64,000 bases of DNA, from assembly GCA_032681305.1 (NCBI GenBank), contig CP136340.1:372001-436000 (forward strand), written 5' to 3'. Below the pieces are notes generated by a model that made no database searches, was not told the DNA's origin, and was given only the letters and a program-made list of their open reading frames with translations. This document shows positions 35,321-44,143 of this stretch, piece after piece. The position numbers and the translations under genes are program-made. The DNA comes from HIMB114 sp008638005. GTDB lineage: Bacteria > Pseudomonadota > Alphaproteobacteria > Pelagibacterales > Pelagibacteraceae. The stretch's first letter is position 1, and each line of letters starts with the position of its first letter.

Positions 35321-36103
35321 ATGCCACTTCTCTCACCCGAAATTAATGTATTAGAAAAAATATGCACAAAAGTTAGCAAAATCATCATTAGAGATTTTGG
35401 CGAGATTGAAAAATTACAAGTCTCTAAAAAAGGTCCTGGAGATTTTGTAACTAAGACTGACCAAAAGGTAGAAAAGGTCATTATTGAAGAATTAGAAAAA
35501 GCAAGGCCGGGTTATGGATTTATTGCTGAGGAGTCTGGAGAACGCAAAGGTGATAAGGAGTTTAATTGGATAATCGATCCTATAGATGGAACTTCTAATT
35601 TTATGCATGGTATACCCCATTTTGCAATCTCGATTGGTTTAGAAAAAAACAAAGAGTTAATTGCTGGAATGATATGTGATCCTATTAAAAATGAAACCTT
35701 TTATGCAGAAAAAGGGAGAGGATCATATTTAAACAACAGAAGAATAAGAGTCTCAGCAAGAAAAAGATTAGATGAAATGATTGGCCTTTATGGATGTCCT
35801 CCAATGCTTAAAGTTGAGTCAAATAAAATTTTTGATCAATTAAAATTGGCTTCAAAACAAATTCATAAACTAAGAAATTATGGAAGTGCAGCTTTAGATT
35901 TTGCTTATGTAGCCTCTGGTAGAGCTGATTTTGCGTGGTACGACCATTTGAATTATTGGGATTTTGCCGCTGGTAAAATTATTTTACTTGAAGCAGGCGG
36001 ATCTATTACAGATTTTAAGGGCAAAAGTTTAGCTGACCAAAAAGATATGTTTTTATCTAACTCTCATATTCATGATGAATTATTGAAAATTATCTTTAAT
36101 TAA
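35321..36103 (+). CDS. suhB: Inositol monophosphatase family protein (SuhB-like)
   Basis: This is a metal-dependent phosphatase of 260 residues. The motifs are GDFVTKTDQKVE, IAEESGERKGD, WIIDPIDGTSNFMHGIP and, near the C-terminus, WDFAAGKIILLEAGG. SuhB also acts in E. coli as an antitermination cofactor. It begins one base after efp, so the two are in one transcript. Confidence 0.92.
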   Translation: MPLLSPEINVLEKICTKVSKIIIRDFGEIEKLQVSKKGPGDFVTKTDQKVEKVIIEELEKARPGYGFIAEESGERKGDKEFNWIIDPIDGTSNFMHGIPHFAISIGLEKNKELIAGMICDPIKNETFYAEKGRGSYLNNRRIRVSARKRLDEMIGLYGCPPMLKVESNKIFDQLKLASKQIHKLRNYGSAALDFAYVASGRADFAWYDHLNYWDFAAGKIILLEAGGSITDFKGKSLADQKDMFLSNSHIHDELLKIIFN

Positions 36104-36105
36104 TC

Positions 36106-37269
36106 ATGTTAAAATTTGTAATTTTTCTTTTTTTAGATGTTGTAGCTTTTAGTGGTGTCTTGGTTGCAACCCTTCCCTTTGTCATTAATAATTTAGGTGG
36201 TTCAGTTCTTTTAATTACTATTGCGTTTGGATCATTTTCTTTTTTTCAGTTTTTTGTTTCACCCTTTTGGGGAAATTTATCTGATAAAATTGGTAGAAAA
36301 CCTTTATTGATTTTAAATTGTGTTGCTGAATTAATCGCAAATATTTTATTGGCAATAGCTATCAACTTACCTGTTATCTTTTTGGCAAGAGTCATTGCGG
36401 GTTTATTTAAAACAAATATTTCAGTAGGAACTGCTCTTATTGCCGATATTACCGATGAAAAGAACCGAGCAAAAGGAATGGGTATGTTTGGAGTAGCTTT
36501 TGGATTAGGTTTTACTTTTGGACCATTAATTGGCGGTTTAATAGCTGGATCAAATTATACTCAAGAAACTTTAAGCCATGTTGCGTGGTTAGCATCAGCT
36601 ATAAATTTTTTTAATTTAATCTTTGTAATTTTTTTTATGAAAGAAACTTTAAATAAAGAAAATATAATTAAAAAACCCACTAAACAATTAACGGAACAAA
36701 TTAATATTATAAAAAATCCGATTTTATTGCCATTTTTTTTATTAATTTTTTTTATTTATCTGGTCTTTGCAGGAATGGAAGGGACAATTGCAGTTTGGAC
36801 TAAAGAAACATTTACCTGGGGACCGAGAGAAGTTGGATTTGTGATGTTGTTAGCAGGGTTTTGTCAAATTGCCGTACAAGGGGGTCTGTTAAGAATTTTA
36901 ATTAAAAAATTTGAAGAAACTAAATTAATCGCAAGTGGGTTTGTTAGTTTAATATTTGGTTTTGCTTTAATTCCAACAGAAAATGTTTTTTTAATGCCTC
37001 TTGCAATTATATTTTTAAGCTATGGTATTGGGATATCCAATCCTTGTATTAACAGTATTTTGTCAAAAAAATCTGAAAACAATAAAGGATTAGTTCTTGG
37101 AACAGGTTATTCTTGTCAAGCTGCAGCAAGATTTATTGGACAACCATTAGCGGGTTTCATTTTTTTATATTATGGAAAAAACATACCTTTTTATTTTGAT
37201 GCAATATTTCTTACTGTTGTTGCAATGGGTTACTTGTTTTTCTTCAAAACTATTGGAAAACAGGGGTAA
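36106..37269 (+). CDS. Major facilitator superfamily transporter
   Basis: This 387-residue protein has about twelve hydrophobic segments. The MFS motif is GNLSDKIGRKPLLIL between helices 2 and 3; GTALIADITDEKNRAKGMG follows in helix 4-5 and is typical of TetA/drug-proton antiporter types. The substrate cannot be inferred. It starts two bases after suhB. Confidence 0.85.
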   Translation: MLKFVIFLFLDVVAFSGVLVATLPFVINNLGGSVLLITIAFGSFSFFQFFVSPFWGNLSDKIGRKPLLILNCVAELIANILLAIAINLPVIFLARVIAGLFKTNISVGTALIADITDEKNRAKGMGMFGVAFGLGFTFGPLIGGLIAGSNYTQETLSHVAWLASAINFFNLIFVIFFMKETLNKENIIKKPTKQLTEQINIIKNPILLPFFLLIFFIYLVFAGMEGTIAVWTKETFTWGPREVGFVMLLAGFCQIAVQGGLLRILIKKFEETKLIASGFVSLIFGFALIPTENVFLMPLAIIFLSYGIGISNPCINSILSKKSENNKGLVLGTGYSCQAAARFIGQPLAGFIFLYYGKNIPFYFDAIFLTVVAMGYLFFFKTIGKQG

Positions 37270-37317
37270 ATCAGCATTGAGTATCCAACTTTATTTGTTA
37301 TAAATCACGTCTTATTT

Positions 37318-37539
37318 ATGAAAAAAGATATACATCCAAAGTTACATAAAATTAAAGTTCAAATGACTGATGGTTCAGAATTTGAAACCCTCTCTACTTG
37401 GGGATCAGATGGTGAGGTTATGAAATTAGAAATTGACCCTAAATCTCATCCTGCTTGGACAGGAGAAAGTCAAAAAGCTCAGGACAAAGGTAGAGTAAGT
37501 AAATTTAATAAGCGTTTTGCTAACTTAAAAAAGAATTAA
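37318..37539 (+). CDS. rpmE: 50S ribosomal protein L31
   Basis: This is a 73-residue ribosomal protein with MKKDIHPKLHKIKVQMTDG at the start and HPAWTG near the C-terminus, followed by a basic FNKRFANL. It contains no cysteine, so it is the zinc-independent (C-minus) kind of L31. The gene is one base from trcR. Confidence 0.93.
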   Translation: MKKDIHPKLHKIKVQMTDGSEFETLSTWGSDGEVMKLEIDPKSHPAWTGESQKAQDKGRVSKFNKRFANLKKN

Positions 37540-37540
37540 T

Positions 37541-38140
37541 ATGAATTTACCGTTAATGCCAAAAGCTACAGCTGTTTGGTTGATTGAAAATACAGCTTTA
37601 ACATTTAAACAAATCGCAGATTTTTGTGGGCTGCATGAACTAGAAATTAAAGGAATTGCAGATGGGGATGTGGCTGTAGGAATAAAAGCATATAACCCAA
37701 TTTTATCAAACCAACTCACGAGAGATGAAATTGAAGCTTCTTCAAAAGATCCTAATAGACCTTTAAAGCTTGTAGAAAAAAATATGGAGTTTGAGGTGAA
37801 AAAAATGGTTGGGACAAAATACACCCCCATTTCTCAAAGAGAGGATAAACCAAATGCAATTGCATGGTTAACAAAAAATTATCCAATTTTAACAGATGCG
37901 CAGATTTGTAAGTTGGTAGGATCAACTAAAAATACCGTGGATGCTATTAGGAATCGTAAACATTGGAATATGTCAAATATAGCTGCAAAAGATCCGGTTA
38001 TGGCAAGTTTATGCACACAAACAGAATTGCAAGCTGCTATTGATAAAGCAAAAAGAAGACAAGAAAGAGAAGCGAAGAAAAAAGCAAGAGAAGCAAAGAA
38101 ATTAGCAAATGCTAATGCTTCAAACGAAGTCCAAAATTAA
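37541..38140 (+). CDS. trcR: Cell cycle transcriptional regulator TrcR (DUF1013)
   Basis: This is a 199-residue protein of the alphaproteobacterial DUF1013 family. The N-terminal block MPKATAVWLIENTALTFKQI and IADFCGLHELEIKGIADGDV look like a helix-turn-helix, repeated with NAIAWLTKNYPILTDAQICKLV. A basic helical tail rich in KKAREAKK follows. Family members have been reported as DNA-binding cell-cycle regulators. The family is restricted mainly to alphaproteobacteria, which supports the taxonomic assignment. Confidence 0.85.
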   Translation: MNLPLMPKATAVWLIENTALTFKQIADFCGLHELEIKGIADGDVAVGIKAYNPILSNQLTRDEIEASSKDPNRPLKLVEKNMEFEVKKMVGTKYTPISQREDKPNAIAWLTKNYPILTDAQICKLVGSTKNTVDAIRNRKHWNMSNIAAKDPVMASLCTQTELQAAIDKAKRRQEREAKKKAREAKKLANANASNEVQN

Positions 38141-38150
38141 GTTTTTAAAA

Positions 38151-38648
38151 ATGACAAAGAGAAAAAAAGATAATTCTCAAATTGTTTCTATTGTTATGGG
38201 AAGTAAATCTGATTGGCCGACAATGAAACATGCTGCAAAAATTCTTAAATCATTAAATATAAAATACGAAACAAAAATTGTGTCCGCACATAGAACACCT
38301 AAAAGATTATTTGATTATTCAATTAATGCTAAAAAAAATAATATTGGCGTTATCATTGCAGGCGCAGGTGGATCTGCGCACTTACCTGGAATGATTGCAT
38401 CGTTGACAGTAGTTCCAGTGTTAGGAGTTCCAATTGAAAGTAAAAAATTAAAAGGTTTGGATAGCTTATTATCAATTGTTCAGATGCCCAAGGGTATACC
38501 GGTTGGAACGGTTGCTATTGGCGAGAGTGGTGCAATTAATGCAGCATTACTGTCAGCTTCCATTATGGGAATTCATAATTCAAAAGTCACTGACAAATTA
38601 CAACAATATAGAAATCGACAAACAAAATCAGTTAAACTAAAACCATAA
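38151..38648 (+). CDS. purE: N5-carboxyaminoimidazole ribonucleotide mutase
   Basis: PurE of 165 residues converts N5-CAIR to CAIR in purine synthesis. MGSKSDWPTMKHA, VSAHRTPKRLFDY and AGAGGSAHLPGMIASLT are its signature. The ATG at 38151 is chosen; a longer in-frame start at 38109 lies inside trcR and would add fourteen residues unlike the family. It is followed by its partner purK with two bases between. Confidence 0.95.
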   Translation: MTKRKKDNSQIVSIVMGSKSDWPTMKHAAKILKSLNIKYETKIVSAHRTPKRLFDYSINAKKNNIGVIIAGAGGSAHLPGMIASLTVVPVLGVPIESKKLKGLDSLLSIVQMPKGIPVGTVAIGESGAINAALLSASIMGIHNSKVTDKLQQYRNRQTKSVKLKP

Positions 38649-38650
38649 TA

Positions 38651-39694
38651 ATGTCTCAAGCAAAAGTTTTGGGTATTATTGGTGGTGGACAACTGGGCAG
38701 TATGCTTTGCCAAGCGGCCAAAAAAGTTAATATCAAAACTGTTATTTATTGTGATGATAAAAATGCTCCAGCGCAAAATTTCTCAGATCAATTTATTAAT
38801 TCCTCATATGAAAATATTAACAAAATAAACGAATTTTCTAATCTAGTTGATGTTGTAACATTCGAGTTTGAAAACATTCCTGTCCCTACATTGGAAATAA
38901 TCAAAAAAATTAAACCCGTGTATCCAGATCCGCAAGTAAATTTTATTATTCAAAACCGAAGTCGAGAAAAAGATTTTATTAATAAATCTGGAATAAAAAC
39001 CGTGAATTACAAAAATATCAATTCAGCAGAAGACCTAAAACAAATTGATCAATTAGTACCAGGTATTTTGAAAACAACTACACTTGGTTATGATGGAAAA
39101 GGTCAAGTCGTTATAAATGAAGCTGATGATATAAAAAAAATTTCATTTGAAAATGAGTATATTTTAGAAGAAAAAATAAAACTTAATAAAGAAATTTCCG
39201 TAATTGTTACAAGATATCAAAATGGTGAATGCGTAATATATGATCCAATTGAAAATATTCACTACGATCAAATTTTAGATACATCTACTGTACCTGCAAA
39301 AATTGATGAAAATATAATTCGTCTTAGTAAAGATTATGCCAAAACTTTAGCTTCAAAACTTAATTATATTGGAACGATGTGTGTTGAATATTTTATTAAT
39401 GATCAAAAAGAATTGCTTGTTAATGAAATTGCTCCAAGGGTACATAATTCAGGGCATCTCACTATCAATGCATACAATATTAGCCAGTTCGAATCTCATG
39501 TGAGAGCTGTGTGCAATTTAGAAAAAATTGAACCTAAGCTTAAAATAAATGCTCAAATGAAAAACATTATTGGCGAGGATATATTTAAATACCGAGAACA
39601 AAAATTCAAAAGTAATGAATATTTTTTTGATTATTTAAAAACTGAGGCAAAACCTAAAAGGAAAATGGGTCATCTTACTACTACGCAAGATTAG
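38651..39694 (+). CDS. purK: N5-carboxyaminoimidazole ribonucleotide synthetase
   Basis: This ATP-grasp enzyme of 347 residues carboxylates AIR with bicarbonate and ATP. It shows GIIGGGQLGSMLCQAAK, VVTFEFENIP, KTTTLGYDGKGQ, and LLVNEIAPRVHNSGH followed by FESHVRAV. It is paired with purE as usual. Its TAG overlaps the stop of the opposite gene (TTAG at 39691-39694). Confidence 0.96.
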   Translation: MSQAKVLGIIGGGQLGSMLCQAAKKVNIKTVIYCDDKNAPAQNFSDQFINSSYENINKINEFSNLVDVVTFEFENIPVPTLEIIKKIKPVYPDPQVNFIIQNRSREKDFINKSGIKTVNYKNINSAEDLKQIDQLVPGILKTTTLGYDGKGQVVINEADDIKKISFENEYILEEKIKLNKEISVIVTRYQNGECVIYDPIENIHYDQILDTSTVPAKIDENIIRLSKDYAKTLASKLNYIGTMCVEYFINDQKELLVNEIAPRVHNSGHLTINAYNISQFESHVRAVCNLEKIEPKLKINAQMKNIIGEDIFKYREQKFKSNEYFFDYLKTEAKPKRKMGHLTTTQD

Positions 39695-40146
39695 TATCCT
39701 CTTCCACTACCCTTTTCTTTACTTCCATTTTTTAAAACATTGATAAATGACAAGCATTCAGCTTTAAATTTATTAAACTTTCCAACTTTTATTATTTCTT
39801 CTTTAATATCTTTTTTTAATTGCTCACGCGAATAATTTTTAGCACATAACATTTTAAGATAAATTTTTGAAATAATTGAACTCAAAATGATTCTTTTTGT
39901 ATAATAATTATAATCACTTGATTGATCTCCTGCTAAGTACCAAAGATCACTTGAAATATTAAAAATGTTTTTAAATTTTGTAATTTTATCATTACAAATT
40001 TTTAAATCCTCAATATTTGAATTTTTATCAGTTATATATTCTTGCAAAACTTCAAATAACAAAGTTTCAATTTTTAAATTAGTACTTTTAATATTCTTAA
40101 TTATTTTTTGTAATTTTTCTTTATCTTTTGAATTTAATCTACGCAT
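39691..40146 (-). CDS. Short COQ9-like ubiquinone biosynthesis protein
   Basis: This 151-residue protein has the COQ9 core: SSDLWYLAGDQSSDYNYYTKR followed by a helix IILSSIISKIYLKML. COQ9 binds lipids and assists the ubiquinone hydroxylase COQ7. Most homologues are 200 residues or more and begin with a TetR-like helix-turn-helix region; that region (about 50-60 residues) is not present here, and no ATG upstream could add it without crossing mreD. It overlaps mreD by eight bases. The assignment rests on one motif region, but that is distinctive. Confidence 0.75.
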   Translation of the reverse strand: MRRLNSKDKEKLQKIIKNIKSTNLKIETLLFEVLQEYITDKNSNIEDLKICNDKITKFKNIFNISSDLWYLAGDQSSDYNYYTKRIILSSIISKIYLKMLCAKNYSREQLKKDIKEEIIKVGKFNKFKAECLSFINVLKNGSKEKGSGRGY

Positions 40147-40618
40147 ATAATTTTGTAATTGGATACCAGAAAATTGGGTAAGCCAAAATAGTAAATAAAA
40201 AGTTCAACAAAAATTCACTATAAGAAATATCAAACCCTACTATCTGGTCGATTATTCCCAATAGTAAGTAAGCAAATATCATCGCAACCCCAAAAGCAAA
40301 CCACTCTGATAAGAAAATACTTCTTAATTTGATTGAAGCTTGAAAAGAAGCAACTGCATGAATTGTTAAAAATATCAAACCAGATGTACCAAGAGTCAGT
40401 CCTGTAAGCACATCATTAATTAGACTTGCCAAAAATAAAAACCATAAATGATTAAAGTTTGTTTGTGGACTAGAAATTCTTAATGCAAAAATAATGATAA
40501 ATTGAATATTTATGTAAGAAAGAATGTCAGCATTATATATAAATATTTTTGGACTACTAAAAATTATAGATATTAATAATAATAATCTTGCACTATTTTT
40601 TTTTAAACTATGACTCAT
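40139..40618 (-). CDS. mreD: Rod shape-determining protein MreD
   Basis: This is a small membrane protein of 159 residues with about five helices, poorly conserved as usual for MreD. LWFLFLASLINDVLTGLTLG and the position after mreC support the call. It shares a base with mreC. MreD belongs to the elongasome with MreBC, RodA and PBP2. Confidence 0.85.
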   Translation of the reverse strand: MSHSLKKNSARLLLLISIIFSSPKIFIYNADILSYINIQFIIIFALRISSPQTNFNHLWFLFLASLINDVLTGLTLGTSGLIFLTIHAVASFQASIKLRSIFLSEWFAFGVAMIFAYLLLGIIDQIVGFDISYSEFLLNFLFTILAYPIFWYPITKLYA

Positions 40619-41436
40619 TAATTTTTCTTTAAATTTATAATTGATACCAAATCTAACTTATTAACCTCATAAAAAGGCTGAATATAAAATTTTTTATTTT
40701 TATCTAATTTAATTTCACCAATAATCAAACCTTCGGGCATGATTCCGTCTATGCTTGTCGTATAAATAATCTCGCCACCGACGAAAGAGTATTCTTTTGG
40801 CAAAAAAGTTAATTTTAAATTATTTTTTTCAGATTCGTGGCCATTTAAAATAGCATTATATTTCATGCTCCCAATTCGAACAGGCACTCGACTATTAATA
40901 TTAGTAAGTAAAATAGCTTGGGATGACTTAAAATTAGCTTCGATGATTTTTCCAACTAAAACATTGTTTTTTATGACAGGATCACCGACTTGAACTCCAT
41001 CCAAAGAACCTTTGTTAACAACAAACATATTGTTAAAAATGTTTTCTTTAAAAATAATTGTTTTAGCTAGTTGTGAGGGAAAATTATATTTTTCCTCTCT
41101 AACGATATCTTGAAAATATTGTATTCTTTTTTCTAAAACTAAATTTTTATTTTTAAGGTCTTCAACCTTATCTTTAAGCCCTTCAAACTGGTCAAGTTTT
41201 AATGAATTTTCATCTTTTTTAAATAAATTAAAAAAACTCTTGGATGAGTCTGCAACAAATAAAAATGGTAATTTAACTGTATTGATAGAATAAATTACAC
41301 TATCATTTATTATAGCTCTTACCGGCTGAAAATATTTTTTATTAGAAGCATCAATTATAAATATGAATAAAGAAATAATAATAAAGATTATTATTTTTTT
41401 TTTTACATCAACATTTGATGAAGATGCAAATTTCAT
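40618..41436 (-). CDS. mreC: Rod shape-determining protein MreC
   Basis: MreC of 272 residues has one N-terminal membrane helix (about 14-30), a short coiled coil (about 80-110) and the periplasmic beta domains. Typical stretches are VNKGSLDGVQVGDPVIKNN, LVGKIIEANFKSSQAILLTN, and VPVRIG. It links MreB to the cell wall synthases. It lies five bases after mreB. Confidence 0.92.
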   Translation of the reverse strand: MKFASSSNVDVKKKIIIFIIISLFIFIIDASNKKYFQPVRAIINDSVIYSINTVKLPFLFVADSSKSFFNLFKKDENSLKLDQFEGLKDKVEDLKNKNLVLEKRIQYFQDIVREEKYNFPSQLAKTIIFKENIFNNMFVVNKGSLDGVQVGDPVIKNNVLVGKIIEANFKSSQAILLTNINSRVPVRIGSMKYNAILNGHESEKNNLKLTFLPKEYSFVGGEIIYTTSIDGIMPEGLIIGEIKLDKNKKFYIQPFYEVNKLDLVSIINLKKN

Positions 41437-41441
41437 AAAAA

Positions 41442-42479
41442 CTAATATTCAGTCAGCATTGATGAAAAGATACCTTCTTGCTCTAAAGCTTTTCCGGTAC
41501 CTATAGCGACGCAAGATAATGGATCTTCCGCGATTGAAACAGGTAAACCTGTTTCTTTTGATATAAGTTTATCTAAATTTTTAAGATAAGCTCCACCTCC
41601 AGCTAAAACTAAACCCATATCAACTAAATCGGCTGACAGTTCTGGTGGGGTATGCTCTAAAGCATCTTTAATCGCCTGAATTATCTGTGTTACCACTGGC
41701 GACATTGCCTCTGCAGAGTCTTTTTCAGTTAAAGTCACTTCTTTTGGAACTCCAGTTCTCAAATCTCTTCCTTTCATGACATAAGTATTGTCACTATTCG
41801 TTGGAATACAGGTTCCAATTTCTTTTTTAATTTTCTCCGCAGTTGAGTCTCCAATTAATAAATTAAATTTTTTTCTCATATAAGTAACAATTGCTTGATC
41901 CAAAGCATCCCCAGCCAATCTTAAAGATTGTGAGTAAACAATTCCACCTAAAGACATGACTGCAATTTCAGTTGTTCCACCTCCAATATCAACAATCATA
42001 GATCCAGTAGGTTCAGAAATAGGCAACCCAGCTCCAATGGCTGCTGCTACAGGTTCTTCAATTAACTGAACTTTTCTTGCACCTGCTGCATGAGCTGATT
42101 CTTGAATAGCTCTTCTTTCAACAGGGGTTGAACCTGTTGGAACGCAAATAATAATTCTTGGGTTTGCAAATGCACTTCTCTGATGAACTTTTTTTATAAA
42201 GTGTTTAATCATCTCCTCTGTAACGATAAAATCTGCAATCACACCGTCTCTTAATGGTCTTATAGCTTGTATCGAACCTGGAGTTCTACCTAGCATTTGC
42301 TTAGCATCTTCCCCTACGGCAAGAACTGTGTTTTTTCCCTTATCATTTACAATCGCAACTACGGATGGCTCATTAAGTACGATTCCTTTACCTTTCACAT
42401 AAACTAAAGTGTTTGCGGTACCAAGGTCGATTGCCATATCAGTTGACCACATTCCCATCATTTTTTGAAATATTGACAT
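41442..42479 (-). CDS. mreB: Rod shape-determining protein MreB
   Basis: This is a 345-residue bacterial actin. The motifs are MAIDLGTANTLVYVKGKGIV, the phosphate loop MIVDIGGGTTEIAVMSLGG, IIICVPTGSTPVERRAI and LAGGGAYLKNLDKLI. The N-terminal amphipathic start MSIFQKMMGMWSTD probably binds the membrane. It guides cell wall synthesis along the length of the cell. Confidence 0.97.
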   Translation of the reverse strand: MSIFQKMMGMWSTDMAIDLGTANTLVYVKGKGIVLNEPSVVAIVNDKGKNTVLAVGEDAKQMLGRTPGSIQAIRPLRDGVIADFIVTEEMIKHFIKKVHQRSAFANPRIIICVPTGSTPVERRAIQESAHAAGARKVQLIEEPVAAAIGAGLPISEPTGSMIVDIGGGTTEIAVMSLGGIVYSQSLRLAGDALDQAIVTYMRKKFNLLIGDSTAEKIKKEIGTCIPTNSDNTYVMKGRDLRTGVPKEVTLTEKDSAEAMSPVVTQIIQAIKDALEHTPPELSADLVDMGLVLAGGGAYLKNLDKLISKETGLPVSIAEDPLSCVAIGTGKALEQEGIFSSMLTEY

Positions 42480-42497
42480 TTTTTTTCCTTTTCTAGT

Positions 42498-44051
42498 TTA
42501 AATTGCAGCCGAATAATCTTTATCACTCGGGGCTGATCTTTTTCTTTTTAAAATTAATTTATTAAGTGCATTTATATAAGCTTGCGCAGATGCAACCAAT
42601 GTATCGGTGTCTGCTGCTTGGCCTACAGAAATTCTTCCATTTTCCTCAATCCTTACGCTTACAGTTGCTTGTGCGTCTGTTCCTTCTGTAACAGCATGAA
42701 CTTGATAGAGCTGCAAGTTAACGTCATGAGGATAAATATCTTTGATTGATTTAAAAATTGAATCTACTGGTCCATCTCCTGATTGCTCGGTAGCTTTTTT
42801 CTCACCATAAACTTCTAATTCTAATTTTGCTTTTTGACCCTTAGTGCCAGCAGAAACTTCTAACGAAACTAAATTGATAAAGTTATTATTTTTCATTAAA
42901 TCATCATCAACTAACGCAGCAATGTCTTCGTCAAATACATGTCTTTTTTTGTCAGCTAGTTCTTTAAATTTATTAAAAGCATGATCAATTTTTTCTTCAG
43001 TAAAATTTGAGTAACCAAGATTTGCTAACTTTTCTTTAAATGCATGTCGACCCGAGTGTTTTCCCATGACTAATGATGATTTATTTACTCCTACACTTTC
43101 AGGTGTCATAATTTCATAAGTTTGACTATTCTTTAACATGCCATCTTGGTGAATACCGGACTCGTGAGCAAATGCATTTTTTCCAACAATTGCTTTATTG
43201 TATTGAACAGGAAAACCAATGATATTAGACAAAAGTCTTGAACAGCTATTAATTTTTTCAGTCTTTATATTTGTTTCAAATGGCATTAGATCATGTCTAG
43301 TTTTCATTGCCATCACAACCTCTTCAAGTGCAGCATTACCTGCTCTTTCACCAATACCGTTAATTGTACATTCTATTTGTCTTGCTCCTACATTCACACC
43401 TGCTAATGCATTAGCCACAGCTAACCCTAAATCATTATGTGTATGAGTTGAAACAATCACCTTATCGATATTAGGAACTCGATTAAATAAGTCTTTAATA
43501 ATTCTCTCATAATCACTCGGTAATGCATAACCAACTGTATCTGGAATATTAATGGTTGTTGCACCGCATTTAATAGCAAGTTCAACAGTTTTACATAAAT
43601 AATCTGGATCAGTTCTTGTTGCATCTTCTGGTGACCACTCAACGTCATCGGTATGTTTTTTTGCAAATTCAACACTTGATTTAATTAATTCTAAAACTTC
43701 ATCTTTTGTTTTCTGAAGCTTATGTTTGATATGTAAATCACTTGTAGAAATAAACGTATGAATTCTATAATTTTTAGAATGTTTTAGTGAATTAACACAT
43801 TTTTCTAAATCATTTTTAACAGCTCTTGCTAAACCACAAGGAATTGTAGTTTTAAGAATCTTTGAAATTTCTGATACGGCTTCAAAATCTCCAGGTGAAG
43901 CAGCTGGAAAACCAGCCTCTAAAATATCAACACCCAAATCTTGAAAAGCTGATGCTATTTGTAACTTACCTTCAAGAGACATAGATGCACCTGGTGACTG
44001 CTCACCATCTCTTAAAGTAGTATCAAATATTAAAACTCTATTATTAGACAT
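42498..44051 (-). CDS. leuA: 2-isopropylmalate synthase
   Basis: LeuA of 517 residues makes 2-isopropylmalate from ketoisovalerate and acetyl-CoA. The catalytic barrel begins IFDTTLRDGEQSPGASM and includes HTHNDLGLAVANALAGV and HESGIHQDGMLKN; the C-terminal part (about 395-500) is the leucine-sensing domain. It is separated from ilvC by 92 bases with a possible attenuator hairpin. Confidence 0.97.
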   Translation of the reverse strand: MSNNRVLIFDTTLRDGEQSPGASMSLEGKLQIASAFQDLGVDILEAGFPAASPGDFEAVSEISKILKTTIPCGLARAVKNDLEKCVNSLKHSKNYRIHTFISTSDLHIKHKLQKTKDEVLELIKSSVEFAKKHTDDVEWSPEDATRTDPDYLCKTVELAIKCGATTINIPDTVGYALPSDYERIIKDLFNRVPNIDKVIVSTHTHNDLGLAVANALAGVNVGARQIECTINGIGERAGNAALEEVVMAMKTRHDLMPFETNIKTEKINSCSRLLSNIIGFPVQYNKAIVGKNAFAHESGIHQDGMLKNSQTYEIMTPESVGVNKSSLVMGKHSGRHAFKEKLANLGYSNFTEEKIDHAFNKFKELADKKRHVFDEDIAALVDDDLMKNNNFINLVSLEVSAGTKGQKAKLELEVYGEKKATEQSGDGPVDSIFKSIKDIYPHDVNLQLYQVHAVTEGTDAQATVSVRIEENGRISVGQAADTDTLVASAQAYINALNKLILKRKRSAPSDKDYSAAI

Positions 44052-44083
44052 AGCTATATCTAATCTTCCTTTATGAAAAAATC

Positions 44084-44113
44084 TAGTAATTAACGCAAAA
44101 ATTGTAATTACTA
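44084..44113 (-). terminator. Candidate attenuator hairpin between ilvC and leuA
   Basis: TAGTAATTA (44084-44092) is a perfect complement of TAATTACTA (44105-44113), with a 12-base loop. Read on the minus strand, GATTTTTTC follows directly, giving a T6 run. It is about 30 bases after the ilvC stop and 33 before the leuA start. The stem is nearly all A-T, so its stability is modest. Confidence 0.4.
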
Positions 44114-44143
44114 AATTCCCTAAAATGAAAAATAGCTAAAATT

